A stretch of DNA of 50,997 nt from Rhodobacterales bacterium (GTDB lineage: Bacteria; Pseudomonadota; Alphaproteobacteria; Rhodobacterales; Rhodobacteraceae): NCBI GenBank assembly GCA_002746935.1, contig PDRW01000035.1, forward strand, positions 1 through 50,997, given 5' to 3'. Shown here piece by piece: positions 17,227 through 26,497 of the stretch. The translations under genes were made by a program, and so were the position numbers. Position 1 is the first letter of the stretch. The number at the start of each line of letters is the position of its first letter. The notes under the pieces were generated by a model. That model did no database searches and had not been told where the DNA came from. It saw nothing but the letters and a program-made list of their open reading frames with translations.

Positions 17227-18543
17227 ATGAAGACCATCCTCAACTCCGTGGCCGCGACCGCGCTCGTCGCCCTCGCGCTGCCCGCCTTCGCCGAAGTCAC
17301 CGTGCTCGGCTGGCCCGGCGGCCCCGAGGAAACCGCCCTGCGCGCCGCGACCGAGGCCTATAACGCGCTCGACAGCGTCGCCGAGGAAAACAAGGTCGAG
17401 CTTCTGTTCTTCTCGCGCGACGGCTTCTACGACAAGCTCGCCGCCGACCTCGCCGCCGGCACCGACGCTTTCGACGCCAACCAGATCGCCACCTATTCGA
17501 TCGGCCGCTATGCCCCGTTCATGGACCCGATCGACCTCGGCGCCGGTGCCGTCGACGTGTTCGGCGAAAGCGTGCTGAAAACCATGCAGTTCGAAGGCAA
17601 GCAATACGCCGTGCCCACAGACCTTTCGCTGCATTTCATGTATTACCGCGAAGACCTGATCGAAGCCCTTCTGGCCGATGACGCCGCCAGGGCGCGCTAC
17701 GCCGAGATCGCCGAAAAATACCTCGGCAAGGCGCTGGAGCCGAAACCGCCCGCGGACTGGACATGGGACGACTGGGCCGCGACCGCGCTTTACTTCACCA
17801 AAGCCGTCAACCCCGACAGCCCGACCCGCTATGGCTGCGTTTTGCAGATGAAGAACCTGCTGTTCAACATGATGGTGTTCCAGTCGCTGCCGCGCGCCTA
17901 TGGTGCCGACTGGCGCGACGCGGCGGGCGAGATCACCGTCGACAGCCCGGCCTATCGCAAGGGGCTCGAGCTTTACAAGATGCTCTATGACGCGGGCGCG
18001 ACGCCGAAGGATTCGCTGTCTTACGAATTCGCCGAGGCCAATGCCGCCTACAGCTCCGGTCAGGTGGCGACGATGCTGCAATGGAACGCGGCCGCGGGCG
18101 ATCTGCTCGACGCCGAAAAGTCTCCCGCCGTCGCCGAGGTGACCGCCACCATGGCGCCGCCTGCGGGGCCGGAGGGGCGGTATACCCATGTCCACGGGCT
18201 GGGGCTCGGCATCAACAAGACCGGCAAGAACAAGGAGGGCGCGGTGGCCTTCCTGCAATGGCTGGCGACCCCGGAAGCGATGGAGATCTACGCCCGGGCC
18301 GGTGGCGCGCCGGGGCTGACCGGGGCGGCCATCGAGGCGGTGGCGGGCGAGCGGCCCGACCTGGTGCCGCTCGGCGAATACGCCTCCGGCTACGGCTATG
18401 TGATGGACGGCGCCACCTCCGCCGGGGCGCTTTCGGTCTATGAGCTTCAGGCGAAGGAATTCACCGGCTACTGGGCCGGCACCCAGACGCTCGACGAGGC
18501 GCTGGCCAATGCCACCGCCGAGATGGGCGAGTTGCTGAAATAG
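17227..18543 (+). CDS. Sugar ABC transporter substrate-binding protein
   Basis: This 438-residue periplasmic binding protein is of the carbohydrate-uptake type (SBP family 1). The ATG at 17227 follows AAAGGAGG, and the first 22 residues form a Sec signal peptide (cleavage near AFA-EV). The mature protein starts VTVLGWPGG, and the hydrophobic/aromatic pattern matches extracellular solute-binding proteins for oligosaccharides. It leads an operon with two permeases, NagB and an ATPase, so an amino sugar (glucosamine, N-acetylglucosamine or a small chitin oligosaccharide) is a reasonable guess. The ligand cannot be read from sequence alone. Confidence 0.88.
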   Translation: MKTILNSVAATALVALALPAFAEVTVLGWPGGPEETALRAATEAYNALDSVAEENKVELLFFSRDGFYDKLAADLAAGTDAFDANQIATYSIGRYAPFMDPIDLGAGAVDVFGESVLKTMQFEGKQYAVPTDLSLHFMYYREDLIEALLADDAARARYAEIAEKYLGKALEPKPPADWTWDDWAATALYFTKAVNPDSPTRYGCVLQMKNLLFNMMVFQSLPRAYGADWRDAAGEITVDSPAYRKGLELYKMLYDAGATPKDSLSYEFAEANAAYSSGQVATMLQWNAAAGDLLDAEKSPAVAEVTATMAPPAGPEGRYTHVHGLGLGINKTGKNKEGAVAFLQWLATPEAMEIYARAGGAPGLTGAAIEAVAGERPDLVPLGEYASGYGYVMDGATSAGALSVYELQAKEFTGYWAGTQTLDEALANATAEMGELLK

Positions 18544-18553
18544 GGGCTTGGCT

Positions 18554-18577
18554 GCGGCCCCTCCCCGGGGGGGCCGC
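18554..18577 (+). terminator. Intra-operon hairpin after the binding-protein gene
   Basis: GCGGCCCC (18554-18561) pairs with GGGGCCGC (18570-18577). Such hairpins often protect the upstream mRNA end, giving more binding protein than permease. Confidence 0.45.
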
Positions 18578-18599
18578 GCCTTCAGGGCCGGGGTCGGAC

Positions 18600-19466
18600 A
18601 TGGCAGCCAAGACACGCGAAAACCGCATCCTCGCCGCGCCGCTGGTGCTGTTCCTGCTGGCGCTGCTCGGCTTTCCGGCGGTGGTCGATCTGATCTATTC
18701 CTTCTCGGCGGTATCGTTTGAAAACCTGCGCGCCCCGGAGCTTTCGGGGCTGCAGAACTACAAGGCCGTGCTCTCTGACCCGGAATACGGCCGCGCGGCG
18801 TGGTTTTCGCTGCGTTTCGGGCTGATCACCGCCTTTTTCGAAACCATCTTCGGGCTGTTTCTCGCGGTCTTCCTCGCACCGCTCCTGAAGCGGCATTCCT
18901 GGCTGATGGCGATCCTGATGATGCCGATGATCATCGCGCCCTCGCTCATGGGTCTGATGTACCGGCTGGTCTTGCACGAATTCGTCGGGCCCCTGCCGCA
19001 TTATCTGTTCATGTTGTTCGGCGACAGCCCGGCGTTTCTGGGGCCGGACTGGGTGTTTACCACCATCGTCGCCATCGAAACCCTGCAATGGACCCCGTTC
19101 ACCCTGCTTCTGTTCTTCACCGCCTGGTCGGCGATCCCGCAGGAGGTGCGCGAGGTGGCGGCGGTGGACGGCACCACCGGCTGGCGGCGGTTCTGGAAGA
19201 TCGAATTTCCGCTGATCCTGCCGACCGTCGGCATCGCCTTCGGGGTGCGCTTCATCGACGGCTTCCGGGTGTTTGACAATATCTATGTGCTCACCGGTCA
19301 GGGCCCCGGCGGCTCGACCACCTCGATGTCGATCTACATCTATTCCGAATTCTTCAAATCCGGCGATATCGGCAAGGCGGTGGCGGCTTCGGTGATCCTG
19401 TTCGCGGTCGCCTTCGCCGGGCTCTGGCTGATCGCCCGGGCGCTGCCGCGGAGGGACGCACGATGA
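18600..19466 (+). CDS. Sugar ABC transporter permease (MalF type)
   Basis: This inner-membrane permease of 288 residues has six predicted transmembrane segments and the EAA loop that contacts the ATPase (REVAAVDGTTGWRRFWKIEFPLI, about residues 183-205). It overlaps the next permease gene by 4 bp (ATGA), so the two are translationally coupled and form the heterodimeric channel. It follows the substrate-binding gene after 56 bp containing a hairpin. Confidence 0.92.
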   Translation: MAAKTRENRILAAPLVLFLLALLGFPAVVDLIYSFSAVSFENLRAPELSGLQNYKAVLSDPEYGRAAWFSLRFGLITAFFETIFGLFLAVFLAPLLKRHSWLMAILMMPMIIAPSLMGLMYRLVLHEFVGPLPHYLFMLFGDSPAFLGPDWVFTTIVAIETLQWTPFTLLLFFTAWSAIPQEVREVAAVDGTTGWRRFWKIEFPLILPTVGIAFGVRFIDGFRVFDNIYVLTGQGPGGSTTSMSIYIYSEFFKSGDIGKAVAASVILFAVAFAGLWLIARALPRRDAR

Positions 19467-20290
19467 AACCGCTCGACGCTGTTCGCTGGGCCGTCTTCGC
19501 GCTCGCCGCTCTGGTGATGAACTTCCCGGTGATCGCCACCTTCATCACCGCGCTGAAGCCCCCCCGCGAGGTCAACGCCAACCCCGGGCTGATCCCGCAT
19601 GAGGTGACGTTCGACAATTTCGTGACCGTGCTCACCATCTCCGAACGGCTCAACGTCTGGGCCTATCTGCATTCTTCGCTGGTGGCGGCGCTGATCGGGG
19701 CGATCCTGCCGATCCTGCTCTGCGTGCCGCTGGCCTATGCGATTGCGCGGCGCGGCTATGGCCAGCGGGTGCTGTTTCCGATCGTCATCAACATCCGGGC
19801 GATGCCGCTGATCATCTTCGCGATCCCGCTTTACATGATGTATCAGACCGTCGGCCTGCTCGACACCAAACTCGGCCTCGGGCTGATCCTCGCCGTGGTC
19901 AACGTGCCGCTGACCCTGCTCATTCTCACCAATGCGGTCGCCGAGATCCCCGACGAGATCGAGGAAGCGGCGGTGATGGACGGGGCGCGCACCAAGCGGA
20001 TCCTGCTCAGGCTGGTGCTGCCGCTGCTGAGGCCGGCCATTGCCTCGACCTTCGTCTTCGGCTTCATCACCGCGTGGAACGAGTTTCTCTTCGGGCTGAT
20101 GCTCACCACCCGCAACGCGGTGCCGATGACCGTGGGGGCCTCGTTCTTCTTCTCCGCCGGCGGTGGCGGGGTGCAATGGGGGGTGGCGGCCGCGGTGATC
20201 ATCGTCGCCTCCATTCCGCCGGTGGCGCTGGGCGTCATCATGTATCGTCAGATCGGCCAATCCATGATGGCCGGTGCCGTGAAAGGCTGA
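19463..20290 (+). CDS. Sugar ABC transporter permease (MalG type)
   Basis: The second inner-membrane permease (275 residues, six predicted transmembrane segments) has an EAA loop reading EEAAVMDGARTKRILLRLVLP. The family-typical C-terminal TAWNEFLFGLML region precedes the last helices. It overlaps the MalF-type gene by 4 bp and is followed after 4 bp by nagB, so the transporter and the deaminase are on one message. Confidence 0.92.
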   Translation: MKPLDAVRWAVFALAALVMNFPVIATFITALKPPREVNANPGLIPHEVTFDNFVTVLTISERLNVWAYLHSSLVAALIGAILPILLCVPLAYAIARRGYGQRVLFPIVINIRAMPLIIFAIPLYMMYQTVGLLDTKLGLGLILAVVNVPLTLLILTNAVAEIPDEIEEAAVMDGARTKRILLRLVLPLLRPAIASTFVFGFITAWNEFLFGLMLTTRNAVPMTVGASFFFSAGGGGVQWGVAAAVIIVASIPPVALGVIMYRQIGQSMMAGAVKG

Positions 20291-20294
20291 ACAT

Positions 20295-21083
20295 ATGCAG
20301 GTATTGATCTTTCCCAGCCAGGACGAGGCCACGCACGCGGCGGCCAAACGCATCGCCGAGCGGATCGTCGGGCATCTGGACATCGTGCTCGGGCTCGCCA
20401 CCGGCGGCACCATGGAACCGGTCTATGCCCGGCTGATCGAGATCGTCCGCGAAGGCGGCATCGACGTGTCGCGGGCGTCGAGCTTCAACCTCGACGAATA
20501 TGTCGGCCTCGCCGCCGATCATCCGCAATCCTACGCCACCACGATGCGCCGGTTGCTGTTCGACCACCTGCCCTTCGACCCCGACCGCACCCGCCTGCCC
20601 CGGGGCGACGCCCCCGACCCGCTGCGCGAGGCAAAGCTCTATGAAGCGATGATCGCGGCCGCGGGCGGCGTCGAGCTGCAACTCCTCGGGCTCGGCAACA
20701 ACGGCCATATCGGCTTCAACGAGCCCTCGTCATCGCTCGCCTCGCGCACCCGCATCAAGCGGCTGACGCGCAACACCATCGCGGCCAACCAGCGGTTTTT
20801 CGGCCCCGAAGAGACGGTGCCGACGCATTCGATCACCATGGGGATCGCCACCATCATGGAGGCGCGCGAGGTGATGCTGGTGGCGACCGGCGCGGCCAAG
20901 GCCGAGGCCGTTGCGGCGATGATCGAAGGCCCGGTGAGCGCCGCCTGCCCGGCTTCGGCGCTGCAATACCACCCCCGCGCGGCGATCATGCTCGACCCGG
21001 ACGCCGCGGCCGGGCTGAAGCTGCGCGACTATTATGAAGACGTGCACCCGGGCGGCCGGGAAGTCTATTTCGCCCGCCGTTAG
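20295..21083 (+). CDS. nagB: Glucosamine-6-phosphate deaminase NagB
   Basis: NagB converts glucosamine 6-phosphate to fructose 6-phosphate and ammonia in the cytoplasm (262 residues). Visible motifs are the phosphate-binding [13 protein letters not shown], the catalytic-base region FNLDEYVGL, and the hallmark [20 protein letters not shown] with the active-site His and Glu. The position normally Asp in the E. coli enzyme (NDGHIAFNEP) is Asn here, as in many Gram-positive NagBs. It is inserted between the permease and ATPase genes of the importer. No NagA deacetylase or sugar kinase is in the window, so phosphorylation must come from elsewhere. Confidence 0.94.
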   Translation: MQVLIFPSQDEATHAAAKRIAERIVGHLDIVLGLATGGTMEPVYARLIEIVREGGIDVSRASSFNLDEYVGLAADHPQSYATTMRRLLFDHLPFDPDRTRLPRGDAPDPLREAKLYEAMIAAAGGVELQLLGLGNNGHIGFNEPSSSLASRTRIKRLTRNTIAANQRFFGPEETVPTHSITMGIATIMEAREVMLVATGAAKAEAVAAMIEGPVSAACPASALQYHPRAAIMLDPDAAAGLKLRDYYEDVHPGGREVYFARR

Positions 21084-21106
21084 GCGCGCCCCTACGAGGA
21101 CGACAC

Positions 21107-22171
21107 ATGAGCAGCATCGAACTTCGCGGTCTTGGCAAATCCTTCGGTCCGGTGGAGGTTCTGCGCGACATTGACCTGGTGATCGGCGACGGCGAATTCG
21201 TCACCTTCGTTGGCCCCTCGGGCTGCGGCAAGTCGACCCTGCTGCGGCTCATTGCCGGGCTCGAAGAGGTGACCCGCGGCGAGATCGTGATCGACGGGCG
21301 CGACGTCACCCGGGCCGAGCCCTTCGACCGCGGGCTGGCGATGGTGTTTCAGTCCTACGCGCTCTACCCGCATATGAATGTGCGCAAGAATATCGAATTC
21401 GCACTGCGCACGGCGCGCCTCCCCGAGGCCGAAATCAAGGCACGGGTCGCAAAGGCCGCGCAGATGCTGCAACTCGAAGACTATCTCGACCGGCGGCCCC
21501 GCGAGCTTTCCGGCGGCCAGCGCCAGCGGGTTGCCATTGGCCGGGCCATCGTGCGCGAACCCACGGCCTTCCTGTTCGATGAACCGCTGTCGAACCTCGA
21601 CGCGGCGCTGCGTTCGGACACAAGGCTCGAGATTGCCAGGCTCCACCAGGATCTTGCCACCACGATGATCTATGTGACCCACGATCAGGTGGAGGCGATG
21701 ACTTTGGCCGACCGGATCGTGGTGCTGGCCGAAGGGACGATCCAGCAGGTCGACAGCCCGGAAAACCTCTACGAGCGCCCCGCCAACCGCTTTGTCGCCG
21801 AATTCATTGGCAGCCCGCGGATGAACATCCTGCCCGCCGCGCGGGCCGGGGCGGAGGAGATCTCCATCGCGGGGTCCGGGCCGATCGCGGTGGGGCCGCT
21901 GCCCGATGGCGAGATCGCCGAGGTGGGGCTGCGGCCCGAACATCTTGCCGCCTGCCCGCCCGGCCAGGCGCGGCTCGGGGGCCAGCTCAGCCATCTGGAA
22001 TATCTCGGCGCCGATGCCAGTCTGTTCGTCCGCCTCGGCGCGGGCGAGGATTTCACCGTCATCCGCACGAACGGCCGCACGAAGTTCCGGCCGGGCGATA
22101 CGGTCGGGCTCGATTTCCGCCCCGAAGACATGCATCTGTTCGACAGCGCCGGCCACGCCCTCAGGGCCTGA
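21107..22171 (+). CDS. Sugar ABC transporter ATP-binding protein (MalK/UgpC type)
   Basis: The cytoplasmic ATPase of the importer (354 residues) has Walker [10 protein letters not shown], the Q-loop [12 protein letters not shown], signature [15 protein letters not shown], Walker [12 protein letters not shown] and the switch His in [12 protein letters not shown]-terminal TOBE-type domain (about 235-350) is present, as in MalK/UgpC. It starts 23 bp after nagB with GACGAGGACGACAC before the ATG and ends the operon. Confidence 0.93.
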   Translation: MSSIELRGLGKSFGPVEVLRDIDLVIGDGEFVTFVGPSGCGKSTLLRLIAGLEEVTRGEIVIDGRDVTRAEPFDRGLAMVFQSYALYPHMNVRKNIEFALRTARLPEAEIKARVAKAAQMLQLEDYLDRRPRELSGGQRQRVAIGRAIVREPTAFLFDEPLSNLDAALRSDTRLEIARLHQDLATTMIYVTHDQVEAMTLADRIVVLAEGTIQQVDSPENLYERPANRFVAEFIGSPRMNILPAARAGAEEISIAGSGPIAVGPLPDGEIAEVGLRPEHLAACPPGQARLGGQLSHLEYLGADASLFVRLGAGEDFTVIRTNGRTKFRPGDTVGLDFRPEDMHLFDSAGHALRA

Positions 22172-22238
22172 GCGCTGCGGCACCCGATCCTCTCTGCCTT
22201 CCCCCTGCCCCGGCGCGCATGGTCGCCGGGAAAAGACT

Positions 22239-22267
22239 TTGACCGGCTGGTTGCGATGTCGCATTGT
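22239..22267 (+). promoter_or_regulatory. Candidate promoter of the polyamine-type operon
   Basis: TTGACC at 22239-22244 is a good -35 element, with CATTGT at 22262-22267 after a 17-bp spacer as a weak -10. It lies 40 bp before the binding-protein start. Confidence 0.3.
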
Positions 22268-22306
22268 TCGGCAAATCAAAACCTTGTGTCAGGAAAAGGA
22301 AGACCG

Positions 22307-23386
22307 ATGACGATCTCGAAACGGAAATCCCGTATTCTCGCGACCACCGCCTGTGTCGCCGTGCTCGGCCTCGCCCAATCGGCCTCCGCCGACACGCTGC
22401 GGCTGCTCACCTGGGGCGGCTACGCGCCGGAAGACATTGTGGCAGAATTCGAGGCCGAAACCGGCCACACCGTCGAGGTCACCAAGTCGAACAACGAGGA
22501 AATGATCGCCAAACTGCGCGCCACCGGCGGCGGCGGCTTCGACCTCGCACAGCCGAGCCAGGACCGGATCGAAGGGCCGCAGCTCGAATTCGGCATCTAC
22601 AAGCCGATCGACGTCTCCAAGCTCGACACCGGCCAGTTCATCGCCTCGATGCTCGAGGCCACCATGGCCAACACCACGGTGGATGGCGAGGTCTATGGCG
22701 TGCCGCACATCTGGGGCACCAGCGCGCTGATCGTCAACGGCGCCGAGGCCCCCGGGGTCAAGGATTATCTCGACCTTTGCAGCCCGGATGTGGCCGGCAA
22801 GGTCACCTACCGGCTGAAGCGCCCGACGCTCATCGCCTTTGCCTTCTCGATGGGGCTCGACCCTTTCGCCGCCTATGGCGACACCGCGGCCTATGAGGAG
22901 ATCATGGCCAAAGTCGAGGCGAAGCTGATCGAGTGCAAGCCCAATGTGAAGACCTATTGGGGCGGCGGCGACGAGATGCTGAACCTGATGCGCTCGGGCG
23001 AAACCGTGGCGGCGATGGCCTGGGACGGCGGCGGCTGGAAGCTCAACGCCGACAACCCGGACATTTCCACCGTGGCGCCCGCCTCCGGCGCGCTCGGCTG
23101 GATCGACACTTTCGTGCTGCCCGCCAAGGGGCAGGCCGATCAGGCCGCCTATGACTGGATCAACTTCGTGATGCGCCCCGACATCGCCGCCCGGATCACC
23201 GACGGCTCGGGCTATTTCACCGCCTCGCTCGGGGCCGACGAGCTTGTCAACGAGGAGCTGAAAGCCCGCTTCCAGGGCACCTTCCCGCCGGAAGCCGTGG
23301 ACAACATCAAGTGGTATCCGCCGGTGCCCGCCGGGCTCGAAGCCATCGAGGGCGGCGTGCTCGACCGCGTGAAGGCCGCGAAGTAA
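22307..23386 (+). CDS. Polyamine-type ABC transporter substrate-binding protein
   Basis: The 359-residue periplasmic binding protein of the PotD/spermidine-putrescine group (SBP family 8) begins with a Sec signal (first ~27 residues, cleavage near ASA-DT). The mature protein opens LRLLTWGGYAPEDIVAEFEAETG, the family pattern. The start at 22307 is chosen over an upstream ATG (22256) because it follows AGGAAAAGGA and begins the signal peptide. Its operon (binding protein, ATPase, two permeases) is complete. The ligand could be a polyamine or another small cation such as a quaternary amine. Confidence 0.9.
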   Translation: MTISKRKSRILATTACVAVLGLAQSASADTLRLLTWGGYAPEDIVAEFEAETGHTVEVTKSNNEEMIAKLRATGGGGFDLAQPSQDRIEGPQLEFGIYKPIDVSKLDTGQFIASMLEATMANTTVDGEVYGVPHIWGTSALIVNGAEAPGVKDYLDLCSPDVAGKVTYRLKRPTLIAFAFSMGLDPFAAYGDTAAYEEIMAKVEAKLIECKPNVKTYWGGGDEMLNLMRSGETVAAMAWDGGGWKLNADNPDISTVAPASGALGWIDTFVLPAKGQADQAAYDWINFVMRPDIAARITDGSGYFTASLGADELVNEELKARFQGTFPPEAVDNIKWYPPVPAGLEAIEGGVLDRVKAAK

Positions 23387-23410
23387 GCCCTTGTTTGCCA
23401 TAAGAAACAA

Positions 23411-23436
23411 CAGCGTCCGCATCTCTGCGGGCGCTG
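23411..23436 (+). terminator. Hairpin after the polyamine-type binding protein
   Basis: CAGCGTCCGCA (23411-23421) pairs with TGCGGGCGCTG (23426-23436), with one T-G pair and a TCTC loop. A partial terminator or RNA-stabilising hairpin between the binding protein and the ATPase is likely. Confidence 0.5.
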
Positions 23437-23461
23437 CTCTCGTGACCTGCCGGACCGCTCC

Positions 23462-24559
23462 ATGACAGCCGATCTCGAATGTATCAACCTGACGAAGCGG
23501 TTCGGTGATTTCACCGCCGTGGACAATGTCTCCTTCTCGGTGCCCCGCGGCAGTTTCTTCTCGATCCTCGGCCCCTCGGGCTGCGGCAAGACCACCATCA
23601 TGCGCATGGTCGCGGGCTTTCTCGACCCGACCTCCGGCGATATCGAGATCAAGGGCCGCTCGGTGCTCGACGTCGCCCCCAACAAGCGCCCGGTGAACAT
23701 GGTGTTCCAGCACCTCGCGCTGTTCCCGATGATGAATATCGCCGACAATATCGGCTACGGGCTGCGGCGTCAGGGGCTGGCGAAACCGGAGATCACCCGC
23801 AGGGTCGGCGAAGCGCTGGAGCGCATCGGCCTGCCGGGGATCGGCGCGCGCAAGGTGGACGAATTGTCCGGCGGCCAGAAACAGCGGGTGGCGATCGCCC
23901 GTTGCATGGTGCTGGAACCGGACGTGCTGCTGCTCGACGAACCGCTCGGCGCGCTCGACCTGAAGCTGCGCGAACACATGAAGATCGAACTGAAAGCCTT
24001 GCAGGCGGCCTTCGACACCACCTTTGTCTATATCACCCACGACCAGTCGGAAGCGCTGGTGATGTCGGACCAGATCGCGGTGATGAACGAGGGAAGGTTC
24101 GAACAGATCGGCCCCGGGCAGGCGCTCTACTACCGCCCCAGAACCGCTTTCGTCGCCGGATTCATCGGCGAAGCCAACCGCTGGCGCGGCCGGATCGAAC
24201 GGCTCGACGGCGACCGGCTGGAGATGCGCACCGAAAGCGGGTTGCTGATGCGCGGCGCCACCCACGGGCGCACGCTCGCCGCGGGCGGGCGCGCCGAAAT
24301 CTTCGTCCGCCCCGAGGCGATCCGGCTGGCGCGCGACGCCGCCGAGCTCGAGGCTTTCGACAACCGGCTCGAAGCCACGGTCACCAGCCTGCTGTTCAAC
24401 GGCGCGGCCAGCCGCATTCTCGTGCGCGACGATGCCGGCGAGGAACTCGAGGTCACCCTGCCGCAATCGGGCGAATATGCCGCTCTCGCCCGCGGCGACC
24501 GGGTGCAGATCGGCTGGGACGGCGCCCAGGGCAATTGCTTCCCCCTGGAGGCGGGCTGA
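23462..24559 (+). CDS. Polyamine-type ABC transporter ATP-binding protein (PotA type)
   Basis: This 365-residue ATPase has Walker A GPSGCGKTT, Q-loop MVFQHLALFPMM, signature LSGGQKQRVAIARCM, Walker B VLLLDEPLGALD and switch His YITHDQSEAL. A C-terminal TOBE_2-like domain (about 280-365) is typical of PotA proteins. Its stop overlaps the ATG of the first permease (TGATG at 24557-24561), indicating coupled translation. Confidence 0.92.
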   Translation: MTADLECINLTKRFGDFTAVDNVSFSVPRGSFFSILGPSGCGKTTIMRMVAGFLDPTSGDIEIKGRSVLDVAPNKRPVNMVFQHLALFPMMNIADNIGYGLRRQGLAKPEITRRVGEALERIGLPGIGARKVDELSGGQKQRVAIARCMVLEPDVLLLDEPLGALDLKLREHMKIELKALQAAFDTTFVYITHDQSEALVMSDQIAVMNEGRFEQIGPGQALYYRPRTAFVAGFIGEANRWRGRIERLDGDRLEMRTESGLLMRGATHGRTLAAGGRAEIFVRPEAIRLARDAAELEAFDNRLEATVTSLLFNGAASRILVRDDAGEELEVTLPQSGEYAALARGDRVQIGWDGAQGNCFPLEAG

Positions 24560-25416
24560 TGCGCGCAAGCACCCGTCTCGGTTTCTGGCTGCTGCTGATG
24601 CCGCTCCTGCTGTGGCTGGCGCTGCTGATCGTGATCCCGCATATCGACATGTTTCTGGTGTCGATCCGCGAACGCGTCGGCGTGCGCCAATATGACACCA
24701 GCCTCGCCAATTACCTCACCTTCTTCACCGAACCGCTCTACATCCGCACCTTCATCCGCACCGCGGTGATGTCGGTTCTGGCCACCGCGATCACGCTGGT
24801 GATCGCCTTCCCGGTGGCCTATTACATCGCCAAGATCGCCCGCGGCCGGATGCAGCAGGTGTTGTTCATGCTCTGCCTGATCCCGTTCTACGTCTCGGAA
24901 CTGGTGCGCACCTTCGGCTGGATGATCCTGTTGCGCGAAACCGGCATCGTCTCCAACCTGTTGCAATGGACCGGCCTCGCCGGCCAGCCGGTGGAGATGC
25001 TCTACAACGACGCCGCGATCATGGTCGGGCTGGTCTATACCTCGATGCTGTTCATGGTGGTGCCGCTGGTGACCACGCTCGAAAGCCTCGACGACAGCGT
25101 GATCGAGGCCGGCTACGACCTCGGCGGCAACGGCTTTTCGGTGCTGCGCGAGATCATCATCCCCCACGCCGCGCCGGGCATCGTCGCGGGCTCGATCGTG
25201 GTGTTCATGCTGTCGCTCGGCAATTACCTGACCCCCACCATGCTCGGGGGCAAGGACAGCCTGTGGTTCACCGAAATGATCTACAACCAGTTCATCGTGC
25301 GCTTCAACTGGGAGCTCGGCGCGGCCTTCGGCTTCATGCTGCTGTTTTTGAGTTCCGTCATCGTCTGGGGCGTGCTGAAACTCACCGGGCAGACGCTCGA
25401 AGACACCCTGGGGTAG
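24559..25416 (+). CDS. Polyamine-type ABC permease (PotB type)
   Basis: The 285-residue inner-membrane permease starts at an ATG overlapping the ATPase stop. It has six predicted helices and an EAA-like loop (IEAGYDLGGNGFSVLREIIIPHA, about residues 192-214). A much longer open frame extends upstream in the same phase through the ATPase gene, but it has no family similarity there and is ignored. The PotC-type gene follows after 4 bp. Confidence 0.92.
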   Translation: MRASTRLGFWLLLMPLLLWLALLIVIPHIDMFLVSIRERVGVRQYDTSLANYLTFFTEPLYIRTFIRTAVMSVLATAITLVIAFPVAYYIAKIARGRMQQVLFMLCLIPFYVSELVRTFGWMILLRETGIVSNLLQWTGLAGQPVEMLYNDAAIMVGLVYTSMLFMVVPLVTTLESLDDSVIEAGYDLGGNGFSVLREIIIPHAAPGIVAGSIVVFMLSLGNYLTPTMLGGKDSLWFTEMIYNQFIVRFNWELGAAFGFMLLFLSSVIVWGVLKLTGQTLEDTLG

Positions 25417-25420
25417 CGCC

Positions 25421-26272
25421 ATGATCCCGACCATTCCCCAGCCCCGCGCCCTGCGCTTCGCCTATGGCGCCTATGTGGTGCTGTTCTTCCTCTACCTCGC
25501 CCTGCCGCTGACCGTGGTCGCGGTGTTTGCCTTCAACGACAGCCAGTTCCCCTCGCTGCCCTGGGAGGGCTTCACCTGGACCTGGTTCTTCGGCGAGACC
25601 CGGCCGATGATCGGGGTGTTTCACGAACGCCCCATCATCCGTGCCGTCGGCACCTCGGCCTTCGTGGCACTGTTCGTCTCGCTGCTCTCGGTGGCGGTGG
25701 GCACCACCAACGCCTTCCTGTTCAACCGCTACAGCTTCCGCGGCAAGAGCCTGCTTTATGTGCTGATGCTGCTGCCGCTGGTGATCCCCGGGATCGTGCT
25801 CGGGATCTCGATCCTGGTGTTCTCCTCGACCCTGGCCAATGCCGCCTGGGATCTCGCTGCGCTCGACATTCAGGCGCTCAGGCCGGGGCTGTTTCTGGTG
25901 ATCCTCGGGCAGTTTTCCTTCATCGCCACCATCGCCACGCTGGTGGTCTCGGCGCGGTTGCAGAAATTCGACCGCACTCTTGAGGAGGCCGCGCTCAACC
26001 TCGGCGCCGACCGGCTGACCGCGGTGCGCACCATCACCCTCCCCTTCCTCGCGCCGGCGATGGTCGGCGCGCTGGTGGTGGCTTTTCTGATGAGCTTCGA
26101 GAATTTCAACACCACGCTGATGCTGGTGGGCTCCGACGCGCCGCTGACTATTGCCATGTTCGACCGGCTGAAAGAAGGCTCCACCCCGCTGCTCAACGCG
26201 GTGTCGCTGCTCCTGATGCTGGGGTCGTCGCTGCTGGCGCTGGTGGTGATCCTGTTCCAGCGGCGGGGTTGA
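25421..26272 (+). CDS. Polyamine-type ABC permease (PotC type)
   Basis: The second permease (283 residues) has six predicted transmembrane helices and the EAA loop EEAALNLGADRLTAVRTITLPFL. The family-typical MSFENFNTTLML segment lies near the C-terminus. It closes the importer operon and converges on the first RTX gene; a strong hairpin lies between the two stops. Confidence 0.92.
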   Translation: MIPTIPQPRALRFAYGAYVVLFFLYLALPLTVVAVFAFNDSQFPSLPWEGFTWTWFFGETRPMIGVFHERPIIRAVGTSAFVALFVSLLSVAVGTTNAFLFNRYSFRGKSLLYVLMLLPLVIPGIVLGISILVFSSTLANAAWDLAALDIQALRPGLFLVILGQFSFIATIATLVVSARLQKFDRTLEEAALNLGADRLTAVRTITLPFLAPAMVGALVVAFLMSFENFNTTLMLVGSDAPLTIAMFDRLKEGSTPLLNAVSLLLMLGSSLLALVVILFQRRG

Positions 26273-26275
26273 CCC

Positions 26276-26313
26276 GGGGGCACGCGCCGGCAGACCTGCC
26301 CGCGCGCGCCCCC
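26276..26313. terminator. Bidirectional hairpin between convergent genes
   Basis: GGGGGCACGCGC (26276-26287) pairs with GCGCGCGCCCCC (26302-26313), 12 positions with one mismatch. No T-run is present on either side, but the placement between convergent stops fits a shared terminator. Confidence 0.5.
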
Positions 26314-26344
26314 GCACCCCTCCTTGTGGCCGTTTCCGCCCTGC

Positions 26345-26497
26345 CGGAGGCGGGAAGGGGCCGGCAGATGCTAAAAGACGAAATCGCTCGCGTCGAGATT
26401 GGCGATATTGACGTTTTGCAGCGTCACCATATCGCCGTTGAACGCGTCGATCACCACGTTGTTGCCGGCCTGCTGCATGTGGTTGTTGCGAAGGTCG
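26345..26497. repeat. Near-identical direct repeat, copy A
   Basis: The 153 bp cover the 3' end and downstream flank of the shorter RTX gene and match 27841-27993 with two differences by eye (26379, 26443). The match continues more weakly to about 26640 at a constant 1,496-bp offset. Confidence 0.9.

Noticed and set aside
22289-24568. 759-codon minus-strand frame across the polyamine-type binding protein and ATPase
   Set aside because: It is antisense to two clear ABC transporter genes, and no domain was recognised.
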